In this document: in pieces, positions 35,685-48,835 of the stretch
Numbering within the stretch: position 1 is the stretch's first letter
How the letters are laid out: each line of letters begins with the position of its first letter
NCBI RefSeq assembly: GCF_028858725.1
Contig: NC_084759.1
Location: 141,278,671 to 141,342,670, forward strand
Direction: 5' to 3'
Source: Colius striatus
Lineage: Eukaryota; Chordata; Aves; Coliiformes; Coliidae
DNA: 64,000 bases
Translations under genes and position numbers: made by a program
Notes under the pieces: generated by a model
Seen by the model: only the letters and a program-made list of their open reading frames with translations
Told to the model about the DNA's origin: nothing
Database searches by the model: none

Positions 35685-38197
35685 CTTTAAAGAAAGGCAG
35701 ACAGAAATAAGCTGTAATAAGTCTCCAATCAAGAGCCCTAGTAAACTAGGTCTTGGCTAACACAGGAGCAACAAAATGGCAGAAGAGGGCAAAAGGGAGT
35801 TTGAAAGAAATGCACAAGAGGCAGGGCTTACTCCCTAGGACTCCCAGTATCAAAGCTGGTCATGGTAGAAGTAAGTACAACTCCCACTGAATTTATTAAT
35901 ATAAACTGTATTCACTACCGCCACATGTGAATTTCACCCAGTGTCTCCTGAGTGCTAGACATCCTGCCATCCAGACAGTGGAGGTGCTAATATTGTTAAA
36001 ATATTTCTTGCATCACTACTGTCAAGTTCAATACAGGGGCTGATTTAGCCCCCCAACTCAGATCCAGGCCATGTCTGCACAGGGGTCAGCTGCAGCTTGT
36101 AGTGCATCTATCTGATTTACAAACCCATAATAATATCCCTATTGCTAAAGCAACATGTTCTACTTACATATCCTCATTCTCTTGCAGGTAGTTCTGGGTG
36201 ATAACATTGCCATTTCTAAGACAATGAGTTGAGATAATCTAGTCAGGTCTTGGCAACCCTACAACATCCACTGCCAGCTGTGGAAAATGGGTTGGTAAAA
36301 CTGGCTAGCTTGCTGTACCTTCACCCACATCATAGCAAAGCTCCAGGGACCCAATGAAGGTGTCCTTGGAGGCCAAGCTGAGCTGAGCTGAGCCCTGGCT
36401 ATGCCTGGAAGAGTCTAGTTACTGCAAATACTCTGCCTGACGTTCCTTGTTTAACTTCTGGGGCCATTTCCACTATTGAGAGCAATTCTAAAAAAGCACC
36501 CAAGTCTGCAGATACCCTTAGATGTAAGAAGCAGAACTGAAAATTAAATAAAACCAGCTGCATTGGGAGTCCTTTGGTTTAATAATAACATCATCTTTCA
36601 GGCCTAACCTCTGCTATATGCCCCGTGTGCCAAACTTGTTTATCATTACTTCCTATGACTACATTAGTAAAGCTCAAACTGTTGTATTTCTTCATCTGCC
36701 AGTGGCAGAATTCATCTCTAGTGCCATGGAGGAGTCCTACAGTGTGCTCCTGCTCTCCAAGGACACTGTAGTAACCATTACTATATTACCTGAATAAAAA
36801 CTGTAGTTTGGATGCACAGTCTATTTGGTGGTATAGGCAAATGAGAACAATGAAAAACCCAGGGTATGCCTAACCATGTGATAGTCTTTTGGATTAACTC
36901 ATTGGTTTGGTAGTTTCAGATTTCATTGCTTTTATCCTCCTCTTTCACATGTTTGCTCTTGTGTTTTCTTTTCAGATCACATACAGGTAAAAGCTGTCTT
37001 GAATACCAAATAAAAGCAGTGCCCATAGAGACATTTCTAACAGATCAGGCATAGATTTTGATTTTGTGTCATTGGGCAAACACCTCCTTTCCAGCAAGGA
37101 GTTTCTCTGTCCTATCTCCCTTCCTCTTTCTAGTTCTGTAAATAATTTCTTTCAAGAGAAGGATCCTTAATGTACTAGTTGCTGGCTTCCTGTTGGAAGG
37201 TACAAAGCCCCTTCAAACTAACTGAAGGAAGTCCAAAATTTTTCAGCACCTTTCAGCATTGTCCATCTTTCTTGGCTTACAATGTTGGTGCATCTGTGAC
37301 TGCCTAGCTGAAGAAGCCTCGTAAGTTATTGTCGAATATTATACCTTAATTGTAATTTTTGATAGTGTTAGTATTTCATCAAAAAGTAGAGATAATAGTA
37401 ATGTAACACAGAAAAAAAAAATCTGTTGGTATGGGATGCTCAACTAGGAGGATCTGTCTTCACATTGGAAAACTAGAAACCAAAGATTCTGAGTATCTTT
37501 GGCATTGCTAAGAAAGTGAAGTAGAAGTTGACTTATTCTATTGTTGCCTGAGGTGACTGGTCTGTGTTTTAAGATGGGGTCAAATATGTAGCAAATTAAA
37601 TCATTACCTACAGGAAAAGCTGTAAAGCAGCATGGGAATATTTTCGTTAATGCTGGCAGGTAGTATTTGTACAAAGTAGTAGCACTGTGAGCTGAGGTTC
37701 CTGACATGCTTGTGCAGAGAGTATCTTGTGCATGAGTACATGAGGGAGAAATCAATCCCCGGCTGAGGACTACTGAATACATTTTCTGATGTCCACAGAG
37801 GTTTCAGAGAGGAGCCAAACCCTACGATTTTCCACATGTGTCAAGAAGTCACCATATGGACCTGAGTCCAGGTATCTGAGAACCCATTACTGGGACTTTC
37901 AAGTGTGGCCATTCCTAACTATAAAGCTGAGAGGGCTATTTCTACATTTTCTGAGAACTTTCAACCTTGCAAGTGATGTGACTATGCCAAATTTAGGACA
38001 AAGACAGGCACCTGCCACCTGAGAATGTAGCAGTCACATCTGTTCACAGGGATGGAGGCATGGTGGTAGGTACTTGGAATTAAAGCCAGTGTCTAACGCC
38101 CACATGAAGTGGACAGGATTCAATTTCTGCAAATTTCAGAACAACGTACAAAAGCAATTCCTCATCTGTTAACTGTGATTGAAAGAGCTTTTGGAGA

Positions 38198-38620
38198 ATC
38201 ACAGAATAATAGAACCATTTCAGCTGGAAGAGACCTTTAAGGTCATCAAGTCCAGTCTATCATCCACTAGACCATTTCCCTAAGTGCAACATCCACCCAT
38301 CTCTTAAACACCTTCAGGGACTGTGACTCCAGCACCTCCCTGGGCAGCCAGTTCCAATGCCTGACAACCCTTTCAGGAAACAAATTGCTCCTCATATCCA
38401 GCCTGAACCTCCCCTGGAGCAACTTGAGGGTGTTTTCTCTTGTTCTATTGCTTGTTACTAGGGAGAAAAGACTGACCCCCACCTCACTACAACTTCCTTT
38501 CAGATAGCTGTGGAGGGTGATAAGGTCTCCGCTGAACCTTCTTTTCTGCAGTCTAAACAGCCCCAGATCTCTCAGCCGTTCCTCATGTGAAGCTACACTA
38601 CTTAACAGAAGGTGGTCTTT
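38198..38620 (-). mobile_element. CR1 LINE, 5'-truncated copy (3' end)
   Basis: Read on the minus strand, this contains the characteristic CR1 3' end: a reverse-transcriptase C-terminal remnant ([48 protein letters not shown]) followed by GACCTTAAAGGTCTCTTCC and ending TTCTATTATTCTGTGATT. CR1 is the dominant LINE of birds and other reptiles. The frame is largely open over about 120 codons, so the copy is moderately young. It is in the same orientation as CACNA1C. It may extend slightly beyond 38620. Confidence 0.92.
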
Positions 38621-41600
38621 AATTGCAGTCATCTCTTCTCCTGCATATGGTCTAACCAGCAAAGAAACTTCAAGTATTCTACCCTGCTCTTGACATTTGG
38701 GGCATAGTAGCATGCATATAACCGAATGAGAAAGTGCAACAGCAGTAACAGTGAGATTAATCAAGAGATGATGCTCTGCACAATTTCCATCATAGAGAAA
38801 TAAAAAGAAGCATAAATCATAAACGAGTCCAGGGGCATATTAAGAGTGACATAGAGGGGAACCTGCAGGCTAAGAGTGGGAAAAGAAATATCTTAGGCAG
38901 GATGCATCTATGTAAAGACAGTGGGGACAAATGCAATAAAACTGCCTGGGCCATTTACTTTTTTCCTTTTTTTCTCTTGATGTCAGCATATTTAGAAAAG
39001 TAATAAAGATGCTAAAGAAACAGAAAAGCAGGTTCTAGAAGCCAAAGTAAAGATTCAGTAGGATAAAGTGAGTGATTCCTGAAGCATGTCTGAAAACCTC
39101 CTCAGATTATAGTTGCCTGCATATATCTCATTTTAACTGTGTTCAACATGTATCAGAGCACCAACATCTTAAACAGATATGCTGCTTGAGCTACTGCCAA
39201 CCTGTTTGCATCCTTAAAGCACCCGTAGGCAGAAAAGTGAAAGGCACAGCTTATGCCTGTCATGAATGTAGGATCCCAGGTAAGGAAGTTTCTGGGAAAG
39301 AAGACAGGTTTATTCAATGGAGAGATACTTACAATCTTAGAGACCACAGCATTGAATAAAGCAACTAATAGTTGCAAAGAACATACCACCTCCATATGGG
39401 TAGAGGGAGCATCAGAGTCTCCTGAACATCCATACTGACTTGCATATCAATCTTGCTTTTTGATCTTGCCATCAAGACATTGTTTTTTTAACAGGTTGTG
39501 CTTATGGGTTCCAAATCTTGATTATAGCATGAATGCTTTGGAAACTAGGAGAAAATAAAATTTACATTCCAGGAGAACCAGTATCAGTGTCTCAAGGGCA
39601 CTACATAACAGCCAATATCATACTGTAATATGATGTAACATGTAATACAGCTGTAATGTAATCCATTCTGAAATTCTGAGAAGGGATGACTTGGCTCTTC
39701 AGCGCTGTGAAGACAGGAGCAGTAATATGAACAAAGACTGTAAGACTTTGTGGTGTCATGGTAGTATTAAAGCCCCCTGAAATATCCATGGCTTAGAGTA
39801 TCTTCTGGATAGATAAGGAGAAAAACAAGAGAGTGTCTTAATAAACAGATTCAAATGAAAGTCTTAGTAGAAAACTCCTGATAAGAGACACCAATCCCAC
39901 CTCATCTCCATGGAAGTCTGGAGGTGCATGTTGAGACATTTGAATTCATTGGAGTTTCTGACTGGTTTGCTGGCAACTATAATGGTTATCCGGAGAAGGA
40001 GCACCTAGAAATGCCTGAAGGGTAGCTCCATCAGGTTTGTACAGCCTATATTTACCCAATATATCCAAGGAGTGGATCCTTGGCTGCTGGGTAAGCATGT
40101 TCCAGTAGTTGTAAATGTCTGACTGTCACTGAGATGATGGTATAGGCAGGCAGCATTCCCATTATCAGCACTGTTGAAAGTAGTAATGTTTTTTATACTG
40201 CAGGACACATTGAATAGGATGACTTCAGCTCCTTCACAGGATCCAGTCTTTTCTAGGAAGTCCAAACTGACTTTTTCCCCTGATATTTGAGGAACAAAAC
40301 TTCCATACTGATAGTTTTTATGTTTTAAACTTTCTATCAATACTTCTTCCATTTTTAGGGAGGAATCTCTTTTTACAAGACAGAATCCAGCCTTTATGTT
40401 GTGGAGAACTTTGGCCTGGCTTGATCTGGGGAATATTTAAGCAGCTTAATGCAGAGTGCTATTGTTGCTTTGTTAGTCAGAGTTGTCTCAGTCAATGTAG
40501 TTGTATAATGACAGCCTTCTAATTTTGTCTTGTAGTACTAGGTTTGAAGAGATGAGAGGAAACCTATATTTGAGACTTTGACACCATGATATGACACTGT
40601 ATCTTCATATTTCTCAAGAAAACAAATGGTCAGATGCTGATATTGCCTTTGTGACAAACAACCTATAATGACATTTCTCCAATAAGGAAAATATGGCTCG
40701 TGGATGAAGCTCTTAGGAGACCATTTGCAGCAGATCGCTGTTGGTGATGTATGTCTGGAGTTTCCTTGACTGCTGTTGACACTTGGAGAATGAAAAGTTA
40801 CTCATGAAGATGCTGTAGCTGTTGGAAACTTGTCCATTGGTCTGTTAGCCTTCTTCCATGAGGAAAGTAGTGATGGATGTTTACCTCTTGCTTTTTTCTA
40901 CTCATTGCCTGTGAGAATTCATACTGTGGAGTTCATCTGAGCAGGCTGCCGTGTGTGTAGCTCCTTTGCAGTTCTAGGCTACTGCTTTTTTCTAGCTAAA
41001 GTTCTTTGTATCTAGAGGTTCTCCAAGAGTCCTGCTTACTTCAGCTATACTGCATCTGTGACCTTCTTGGACACAGAATGAAGGGTGAAAAGAGACATCC
41101 TGGGGGAATGAACTCATTGTACAAACATAGATACAATTTTGAGGGGAATTAAAAGCAGTTTCATGAAGGGATACCTGATGTGCAACAGTGATTTGATTTT
41201 GTTGCTACGGGGAGTAAGAGAGAACTGAAGGACCATCTCAGCTGCCTGACTACTTCATGTTGACTGGCTGTAGAGGGTAAGGAAAGCAACAGCAAGCCAA
41301 CAACACTACCATTCTGGAGATTTTTCTTTCACACATGTGGGTCTCTGAGATGGGGTCTGAAAGGATAATGTGCTTCAAGAAGAACAAGAATTTACCAGCG
41401 TGTAGGGGAAAAAAGAGGTTTAGAATTTATCAGTGCCATGGAGATGTGATAAAAAAGAAGACACTATGCTTTCTGTTGTGTTTGTAGTATCAAAAGTCTG
41501 AAATGACCTCAGGCTGACTAACACAAGTCTTAGTAGAGAGCTGGAAAAAGTCGGGGTTTCAAATCAACCTGGCTGCTGTCAGGTAATAGCCTGCCATTAC

Positions 41601-44600
41601 ATTGTGGAGTTACCACAACCCCTTCCAGAGTTAACTGCTGCTTCATGGGATTTTAATCCCAAGAACTCTAGAGATAATCCACCTGCCACCAAAGTCTGTG
41701 AAGTTCTTGTAAGACCAGGCAAAAATGTATCTGATATTTCTCTGACAGGGGATACAACTGGATTGCAGATGGCATAATTCTCAATCTCCCAAACCCTACA
41801 GTAAAATGAAATTATTATCAGAAAAAGAATAATTTACAAAGCCCAGAAAAGCTGCTTAATGTCTGTGTTCTTACATTAAGTGTGAGAATTTCTGGGAGTA
41901 TTTTCAATAAAATTAGCCAGAATTCTTTTATTTTTCTTCAAAAATGTTTTCTGTTAGAAGAATGCTTATGCTGAAAGTGAAATGTTCTGTAGAAACATGC
42001 CAATTGAAAAAAAATAGCATTTCAGAAATGTAAGATTGAAGTCTCACATTTTGTTCTCGCACATTTCAATTTGAGTTTTCATTTCAATTAGGGATGTTAT
42101 ATAACTATGAACAAAATCAATCCCAGACTAAGCTGTTTTTACTTCACTAAAAGCAAATGTTTTGATTTGCCTCAATTATTTCTGTCGAATGAACTTTTAT
42201 GGAAAAATTTGCAATTTAAAATTTTTTATTCTATTTTAAAACAAAACAAAAAAGAATATGTTACAAGGGGCTTTAATGAAACAAACAAAACCAGTCCTTC
42301 CTGTAGCTCTAGTTTGGGTGAAGTACCAGAATGTTTTTTGGATCATTTTCATAAACTGTAGTTTGGTTTTAATGCCTACTAGAAAAGGGCATCATCTTAC
42401 AGTAAAAGAGGAAATCAAAGTATATGATGCTGCCTTTACCAGGGCAAATGGTGAACATGATGCTGATTTCCCTGGAAAGAGCCCTGTTTTTTTCCAGTGC
42501 AATGTAACATGCTAATCCTCAGACAGCTCTGCAGAAGAGCCTGAAGTCTCTTTCTCTAGGGAATTAAAGTTTTATTTGATGCAATAAGGGGAATTAGGAA
42601 AAATGTGACACCTGCAATGAAGTGGGTCAATGCACGTCTAGTGCTAGCTCATAGAAATGCAATATATATGCATTTATACTTCACATAGATTCCACATGAT
42701 CTCAGATCTCGAGAGAACTATTAGCATATCTGTATACAACAAAAGCCTACTTTGAACACAGTTAATAAGGTCAAGGTAACTTTTAAAGCAAAAGAGTCCT
42801 GCAGCTATCAGTTTTTTCCCCTTCATTTCCTATGTATTGTAAGATTTTGAAATTCTAGAGCTTGCTCTTCTAATTAGTTTCAAATATGTAAATCATACCA
42901 ATTTGAATAGCTTATGAATTAATTTCATATATATCTATGTACCCATGAAATTGTCAGACAGTAATCTTATGGTTTCAAGTGCTTAAGGTAAATATAAGGA
43001 AAGTGAATTGCTTTAATTTGGTTATGCAGATTACCCTAGATTGACAATTACTGGACAGTTAATGAAAGAGTCACATTTTACACAGCTGAAAGCTCTATTT
43101 TTCCCCCATGACTTTCAGAAAAGCAGAACAATTGGTAAAGTATATCTATGCAAATTATTCTTAATTTTCAGGTTGTTTTAATAATCCTTCTCATTAGCTC
43201 TGAGTAAACGATGAGTTCAAGTCTTATGGTAATCAAGCCTGTGGGTGGGGGTCCTGAGAAACAAGTAGGTATTAAATACTATTAGAGATGTAGTGCTTAT
43301 CTTCAGGTACAAGTACTGGTTTGACTCAGTGAGTCAGGTGCAGCTTGCCTGTGTTTCATTATTTGTGTTTTGTGGGATAGGTAGCCAAAAACAATCCTAC
43401 AACACCTGGATAGGAAGGCTCTGAAGACAAACTGAGCCATGAAAATAAATGTTGAAAGGCTATTTGTGTAAAGGACATTTTACTTTTGTTTTACAGGTGG
43501 AGTGACTTCAAGGATTTTCTAGTCTGAGTATCAGCTGGGAGGCTTTACTGATTTGAACACCTCTGCCAGAAACCACGTGTGATAGAGTGGACTTTTTTCA
43601 TTCAATTTGCCTTTTCACTTGACCAGTTCTTGATCCACAAGCCAAGGGGTCCCCAAAGAGGTAATCAGGCTGCCCCAGGCTAAGTGGGATGACCCTAGGA
43701 ACAGACTAGACCACTGAGCAATACAGAGAGAGCGCAAGTGTAAAGATTTAGAGTTTTTCTCATCTCTATTACTATCCATGCCAACGGTTTCCTCATTTCT
43801 ATTCCTAATTCCAATGTGCCTCACTGCTTTTCCTATGGCAAGGTTAATATGGCATTTAAACTCTCAGCCCAGCAGTGTATTTATCATTGTGCTGGAAAGG
43901 GCAGTCTTCTTTTCCTCCACCTCTTTAGAGAGATTTATGTTCTCTATTATATAGGTCATTATTCTCTTTTCTGTTTTTTTTCCCCGTTGTATGGTGGGAC
44001 AGAGGGAACTATGTGGGTCTAGTTTTCCAAAAGAAGCACAGCCTGTATCTGCTTTTGACTCATTTCAAATGACAGATCTTTTCATATCCAGGTTCTCCTA
44101 TCCCAAATAAATCCATTTTCTTGACTTCTTATCTGTAGCAGCGTTGTGAAAGCACAGCTGCTCTGGAAGCAGAGAGGTGATCTCTGACATGGCTTGTCCT
44201 GCTAAGGTTCTGGTGTACTAAGACCACACCACTGATTTTGATCTTGAAATGAAAAAATGGAATGAAATGTTCAAAGCAATCATATCAATTTTAGTTACTT
44301 TAAAGACATGCTGTTGTGTGTTATATAAGGAAATGATTTTTTCCATTTCTTGTAACAGCCCATAACCTGTCTTGAAAAGGATAATGGCAGCAGAGTTATT
44401 CTCCAAGACAAATTTCCTGAGCCATAGGTAGGCACCTTGTCTTCAATACCTTGCAATACTCCATTGGTACTGAGAGGGTGAGTAACATCTACTGGATTCA
44501 TCCTCCCTGGAGTCTGAGGATTTAAGGACTTACACAAACTCCCAGAAGCATGTCCTTCTTCTGTCATGGCTGTGCCTTTCTTCAGTGTACCGAGCGTTTG

Positions 44601-47600
44601 AGCACTTCTACAGCTCTCTGTTAATTTCTTATTAATTAGCTGATTGAATTCCATGGTGTGGGAAAAGGATAAGGAAGAAGGAAAAACGAAGAGGAGACTG
44701 AAACTTGGTGTTCTCTGAATAGTGGTGTTACTGGGTTTCTCTGGGCAGCCCACCTAGGGCAGAAAGGATGCTGGAGACCTCTAGACTTTGTAAGGCTCCA
44801 TCTGTGAAGAGGTTTGCTGGCAGCTCAGTATGAAGGGTTTACTGTGATGTAGTTGGAAGGAGCATGTGAAACTGGAAGAAAGCTTGCACTGGTAGTATTA
44901 AGGTCAGAGACAGGCCTGTGGTCTGCAGCAAAATACATGCTCCTCAGTATGATAACTCTTCTGGGGACTAATGAAGCCAGATGAAGACTAGATCCTGAGC
45001 AGTCTTTTTTCCAGGCAGGAAAGCAGGCAGTCTACCAGATCAAAGGCTCTGCATGCAGTGTTGCCAGGATCCTTTTTGGCAAGCCTAAGTCTCTGGGACA
45101 GGGTGAAGATGAATGAGTCATCTTATGCTTTGATGAAGGTGCTGAAAGAAACTGCAGATGCCACTGAAAACAGGAGAAAACCCAGTCCACCTTTGTTCAA
45201 ATGCAACAGTATTATGGATTGCAAGAGACAGTAGACACAGGTGAACTAGCAGCCCCTGTTATGTCTGCGTAATGAGTCTCTGCTCAAGGGAGGACAGTCA
45301 AAGATACCAGCAGCTCAAAGAGAGTTTCTTATGGACCACTTTCATTAGAGATTTGTAGCAATTAGTATTTAATTCCCAGGCTGTGTTTTTCATTGCCTTT
45401 TAAATTATAAAGTTATTTAATATTGATGCACAATGTTTCCTAGAAGAGAACAGCCTGCAGAGTTATACTGGATTTGTGTATGTTAATATGGGATACAATA
45501 AAGCCTATGACCCATTCTGGGATTTAAAATGCCTCTCACAAGCATTATCAGAGTATGTTAGAGGTGGTCACATATGGAGGCTGGAGCTGGCTGTTACAGA
45601 GCTACTGAGCAACAATTTTTTGTTCTACATCTCTTTCTAAGAAGAAATTATTACTGATTTGATTAATTATTTGATTAAAAGAATTAGTTGGTATAGTATA
45701 CATCATATGTAATGCTCACTCTGTGTGATTTGCTATGTTCAAGTCTGGGTAAACAGCTGATTCTCAAAATCCCTAGCTCAATTTCTTTCCATGCCTTTCT
45801 ATTAACAAGTGTTTATTTACTTCTGAGGCATCTTTGCCTTCGTGTCTGTTCAGCCTAGGAAAAGATGTCACTTATCTGGCTTTGGTTGAAGAAGATTTTT
45901 TCCCAGTCACTCGGAGAAGGCTCAGCAGACAGTACTACTAATTGGTACCTCTGAGTTGAAAAGTGAATTTTGAGAGAAAGACTGGGATGTGACCAGCTGG
46001 GATGTCCCCTTGTTCTGCAACAGTTTTATTAGCAATTAAAGGCAGAACAACATTTTGCCCATCACTCAGCTGACCATAAGCAGCAATCCAAGCTGTATGC
46101 TAGGTCATCTGAATGCATCAGGGAACAGGTCCCATTATAGCAGATCTCTAGGAAGACATTTGAAACAGAAGTTATTTTGTTGACATGTTATGCTGGACAG
46201 TCTCCACAAAGAACAGACCAGAGAGGGAAGGTAAGAACAGAGCCATTTTAAAAACAGTTGTCTAGTGAGAAATAAAAGAAAAAGCTTGCCTGACTGGTGT
46301 CTATGATGGTAGAAGGAGTGGGGCAGAAGTTAAATGAGAGTCCTATATTGACTATATTAGAAAGGGTAAAATTAGCTCATATGTATATGTCTTTGATTGC
46401 AAATCTGTCTGGGAGATCACAGAAACCCCACAATCAGGTCTTTATTTAATAGGAACTTGAAAAATTCCTTTTAGTCTTTGCATTTGGGTTTGCAAATTGG
46501 TACCCATCACCATGCTGAACTGCTGCTGAGTGCCTGGCACAAAAATCTTCACAAAAGGGAACAGCTTTTCCCTTGGACTGGTGGTACCTTGGCTGATGAC
46601 AGGTAGGAGGAGGGGAACCGATACAGTAGGTAGAGATGACCTAATTACTGCCTTGCTGAAAAGCAGTAGCACTCCTCGGAATAGGAAACATGATCTCTGC
46701 TACACAAGATCTCAGCAAAATTTGGAGAAAGTCACTGGAGATAAGAAGGTGGAGGAGAGGAGAAAGTTACAGAGGAAAACAAATAAAATGCTTGTGCGTG
46801 TTTTGCTTTCCTCCATCACCTTTGTTGCTTTCACTGCAACTGTCAGCGCAATCTGGAACCAGTTAGTAGATCTCTTAATATGCATAATAGTACAAAATGG
46901 TGTACACAGTGAGGACTTGAAGGACTGATGTTAAAAGCTCTTGTAATTTGGCTGGAGAACAGAAGCTTTTATAGCAAAGCTGAAAGAGTGAAATACAGGG
47001 GATTGTGCACCCTTTATTACTGCAATCTGCACATGGAGAACAGGCTGGAAAATTCTTTGGACATTCACAGCAAAGTAGATCTTAGTAAAAGAAGAATGAA
47101 ATGCCAGAAAACATCTTTCACTGCTTCAAGGTATTGCCTTAGATGAGAGAGAACTAGCTGGATTTGAACTCATCCAAGCACCTTTTTGACCATATAACTT
47201 ATGGTGTTTAGACAATCTAAGGAATCAGAGATTTTTTTCCATGGATTCATATAAAGATAAAATCTCAATTAGAGTTCAGCAAAACTTTTGCTAGCCAAGA
47301 GGGCAAATTCAATCTGCCTAGCAAACCAACAGAAAATCTAACCAGCTTGGGGTAGGTCTAATGTTTTTTATTATTTTTTCTTTTGAGTATTTTAAATAGC
47401 TTTGTGGAAAAACATATTTGAATTAGAAGGAAAACGAAACATAACTGTTTTATATCACAAATGTTGACGCCAGAACACTGTAGTGTTTTGGGGTTTTTTT
47501 AAGGTAATATGATAGAAAAATGACAAGAAAAAATTAATTACTGGTCAGAAAATCTGGATGTGGGCTTTTTAAAGACCTTTTTGTACTGAAATGTAAGTCA

Positions 47601-48769
47601 CATGTTACCGTTGAAGCAACATAGGACAAGGCCTGTAGTACTTTGTGTTCCTACTACTAGATTATTGCTATTGTTACAATAACTTACAGTCAGATAAGAA
47701 AACAGGACTCCTTCTTTAAAAGCCTTAAAATACACTAAGGTTTTGTGTATGTGAAAGCTGATCCAGTCCTGAGTGTTGTCAGTGAGACGCTGTGCATCAC
47801 CATTTTAAAGATAGCTCTAAACATTTTCACTCAGAAGGTCTCCAGACCAGTTTGTACATCTTTTTACAGCTATAAAACTATCTAACTTTCTCAGAATTTG
47901 CTCTCCTGGATTCTTTATCTTCTGTTTCTCATATTTTAATTAACTAGTATGTGTGTGGTTGAATTTATCTGGGAAGACAGATTTGGTTTTATGCCACTCT
48001 CAAATCTCTCCTGCAGCAAAATACATTCTGATTATTCCATGCACCTGGAATAATATAACAAGTAGCTTTGTGGAAATTACAATATTGAGATATTTCCTCA
48101 AAACTGGGTAGTATGGAGAGTCTTTCAAAGTGGGAACTACGTGCATTCTGCTTACGGTGCTAATATTGCCAGTCATCAGTAACAGCTCAAAAATTAAGGT
48201 AAACTAAGGAAGGAGACATTTGCATTTACTGCAAAAAATACATACATTTTTTCCTGTTTTCCCATATTTCATATAGATTTCCTTACAGAAAAAGTTACGC
48301 CATTACCAAAGTTATGCAGTTACCAAAAGCACCTCCTTGAATGAGCAAATCACATTATGAATTCTGGAAATGCACTCAAAATACCAACATTTTTAAGCCA
48401 AAAGGGAAAAAAAAGTCCCACTTTCACTCCAAAAATATACATAAATAAAACCAAAATAACCTTGTTCAAGCATGGTTGTGGTCAGACAGTTTCACCAGAC
48501 TTCTTTCTCACAAGTACAGAGTGAAAAACATTCACCAGAATTGTTAATTAAGCATGGGAGGTGATCAAATTTAAATCAATCTAAGCCTAATTTAGGAAAG
48601 AGTTCAGGGAATCTCTCCTGATGTTCACCAAAGGCAAAATAAAGGACTAGCATTTGCCTCTGCTACAGCTCACAACCATGCTTCAACGTGTCTTCCCACA
48701 TACAGAAGCTGAGGTGATCGTGGTGCGTTACCTGCATTGTTCTAGTGATAAACCACCACTAGATATTTA

Positions 48770-48835
48770 AAAAAGCAAACTAAATCCACCCACCCCGTAC
48801 CCCCCAGTCCCGCCCACCCCCTCTCCCCCACTTTA
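48770..48835. repeat. C-rich tract (G-rich on transcript)
   Basis: Several C runs (CCCACCC, CCCC, CCCCCC, CCCGCCC, CCCCC) occur within about 55 nt, so the pre-mRNA carries many G runs and could form a G-quadruplex. An AT/CA simple repeat follows at about 48866-48892 and a GA-rich tract at 49031-49065. Confidence 0.7.

Noticed and set aside
38267..38764. 165-codon frame as a novel gene
   Set aside because: Most of its C-terminal 120 residues are the CR1 reverse-transcriptase tail, so it is a transposon remnant.
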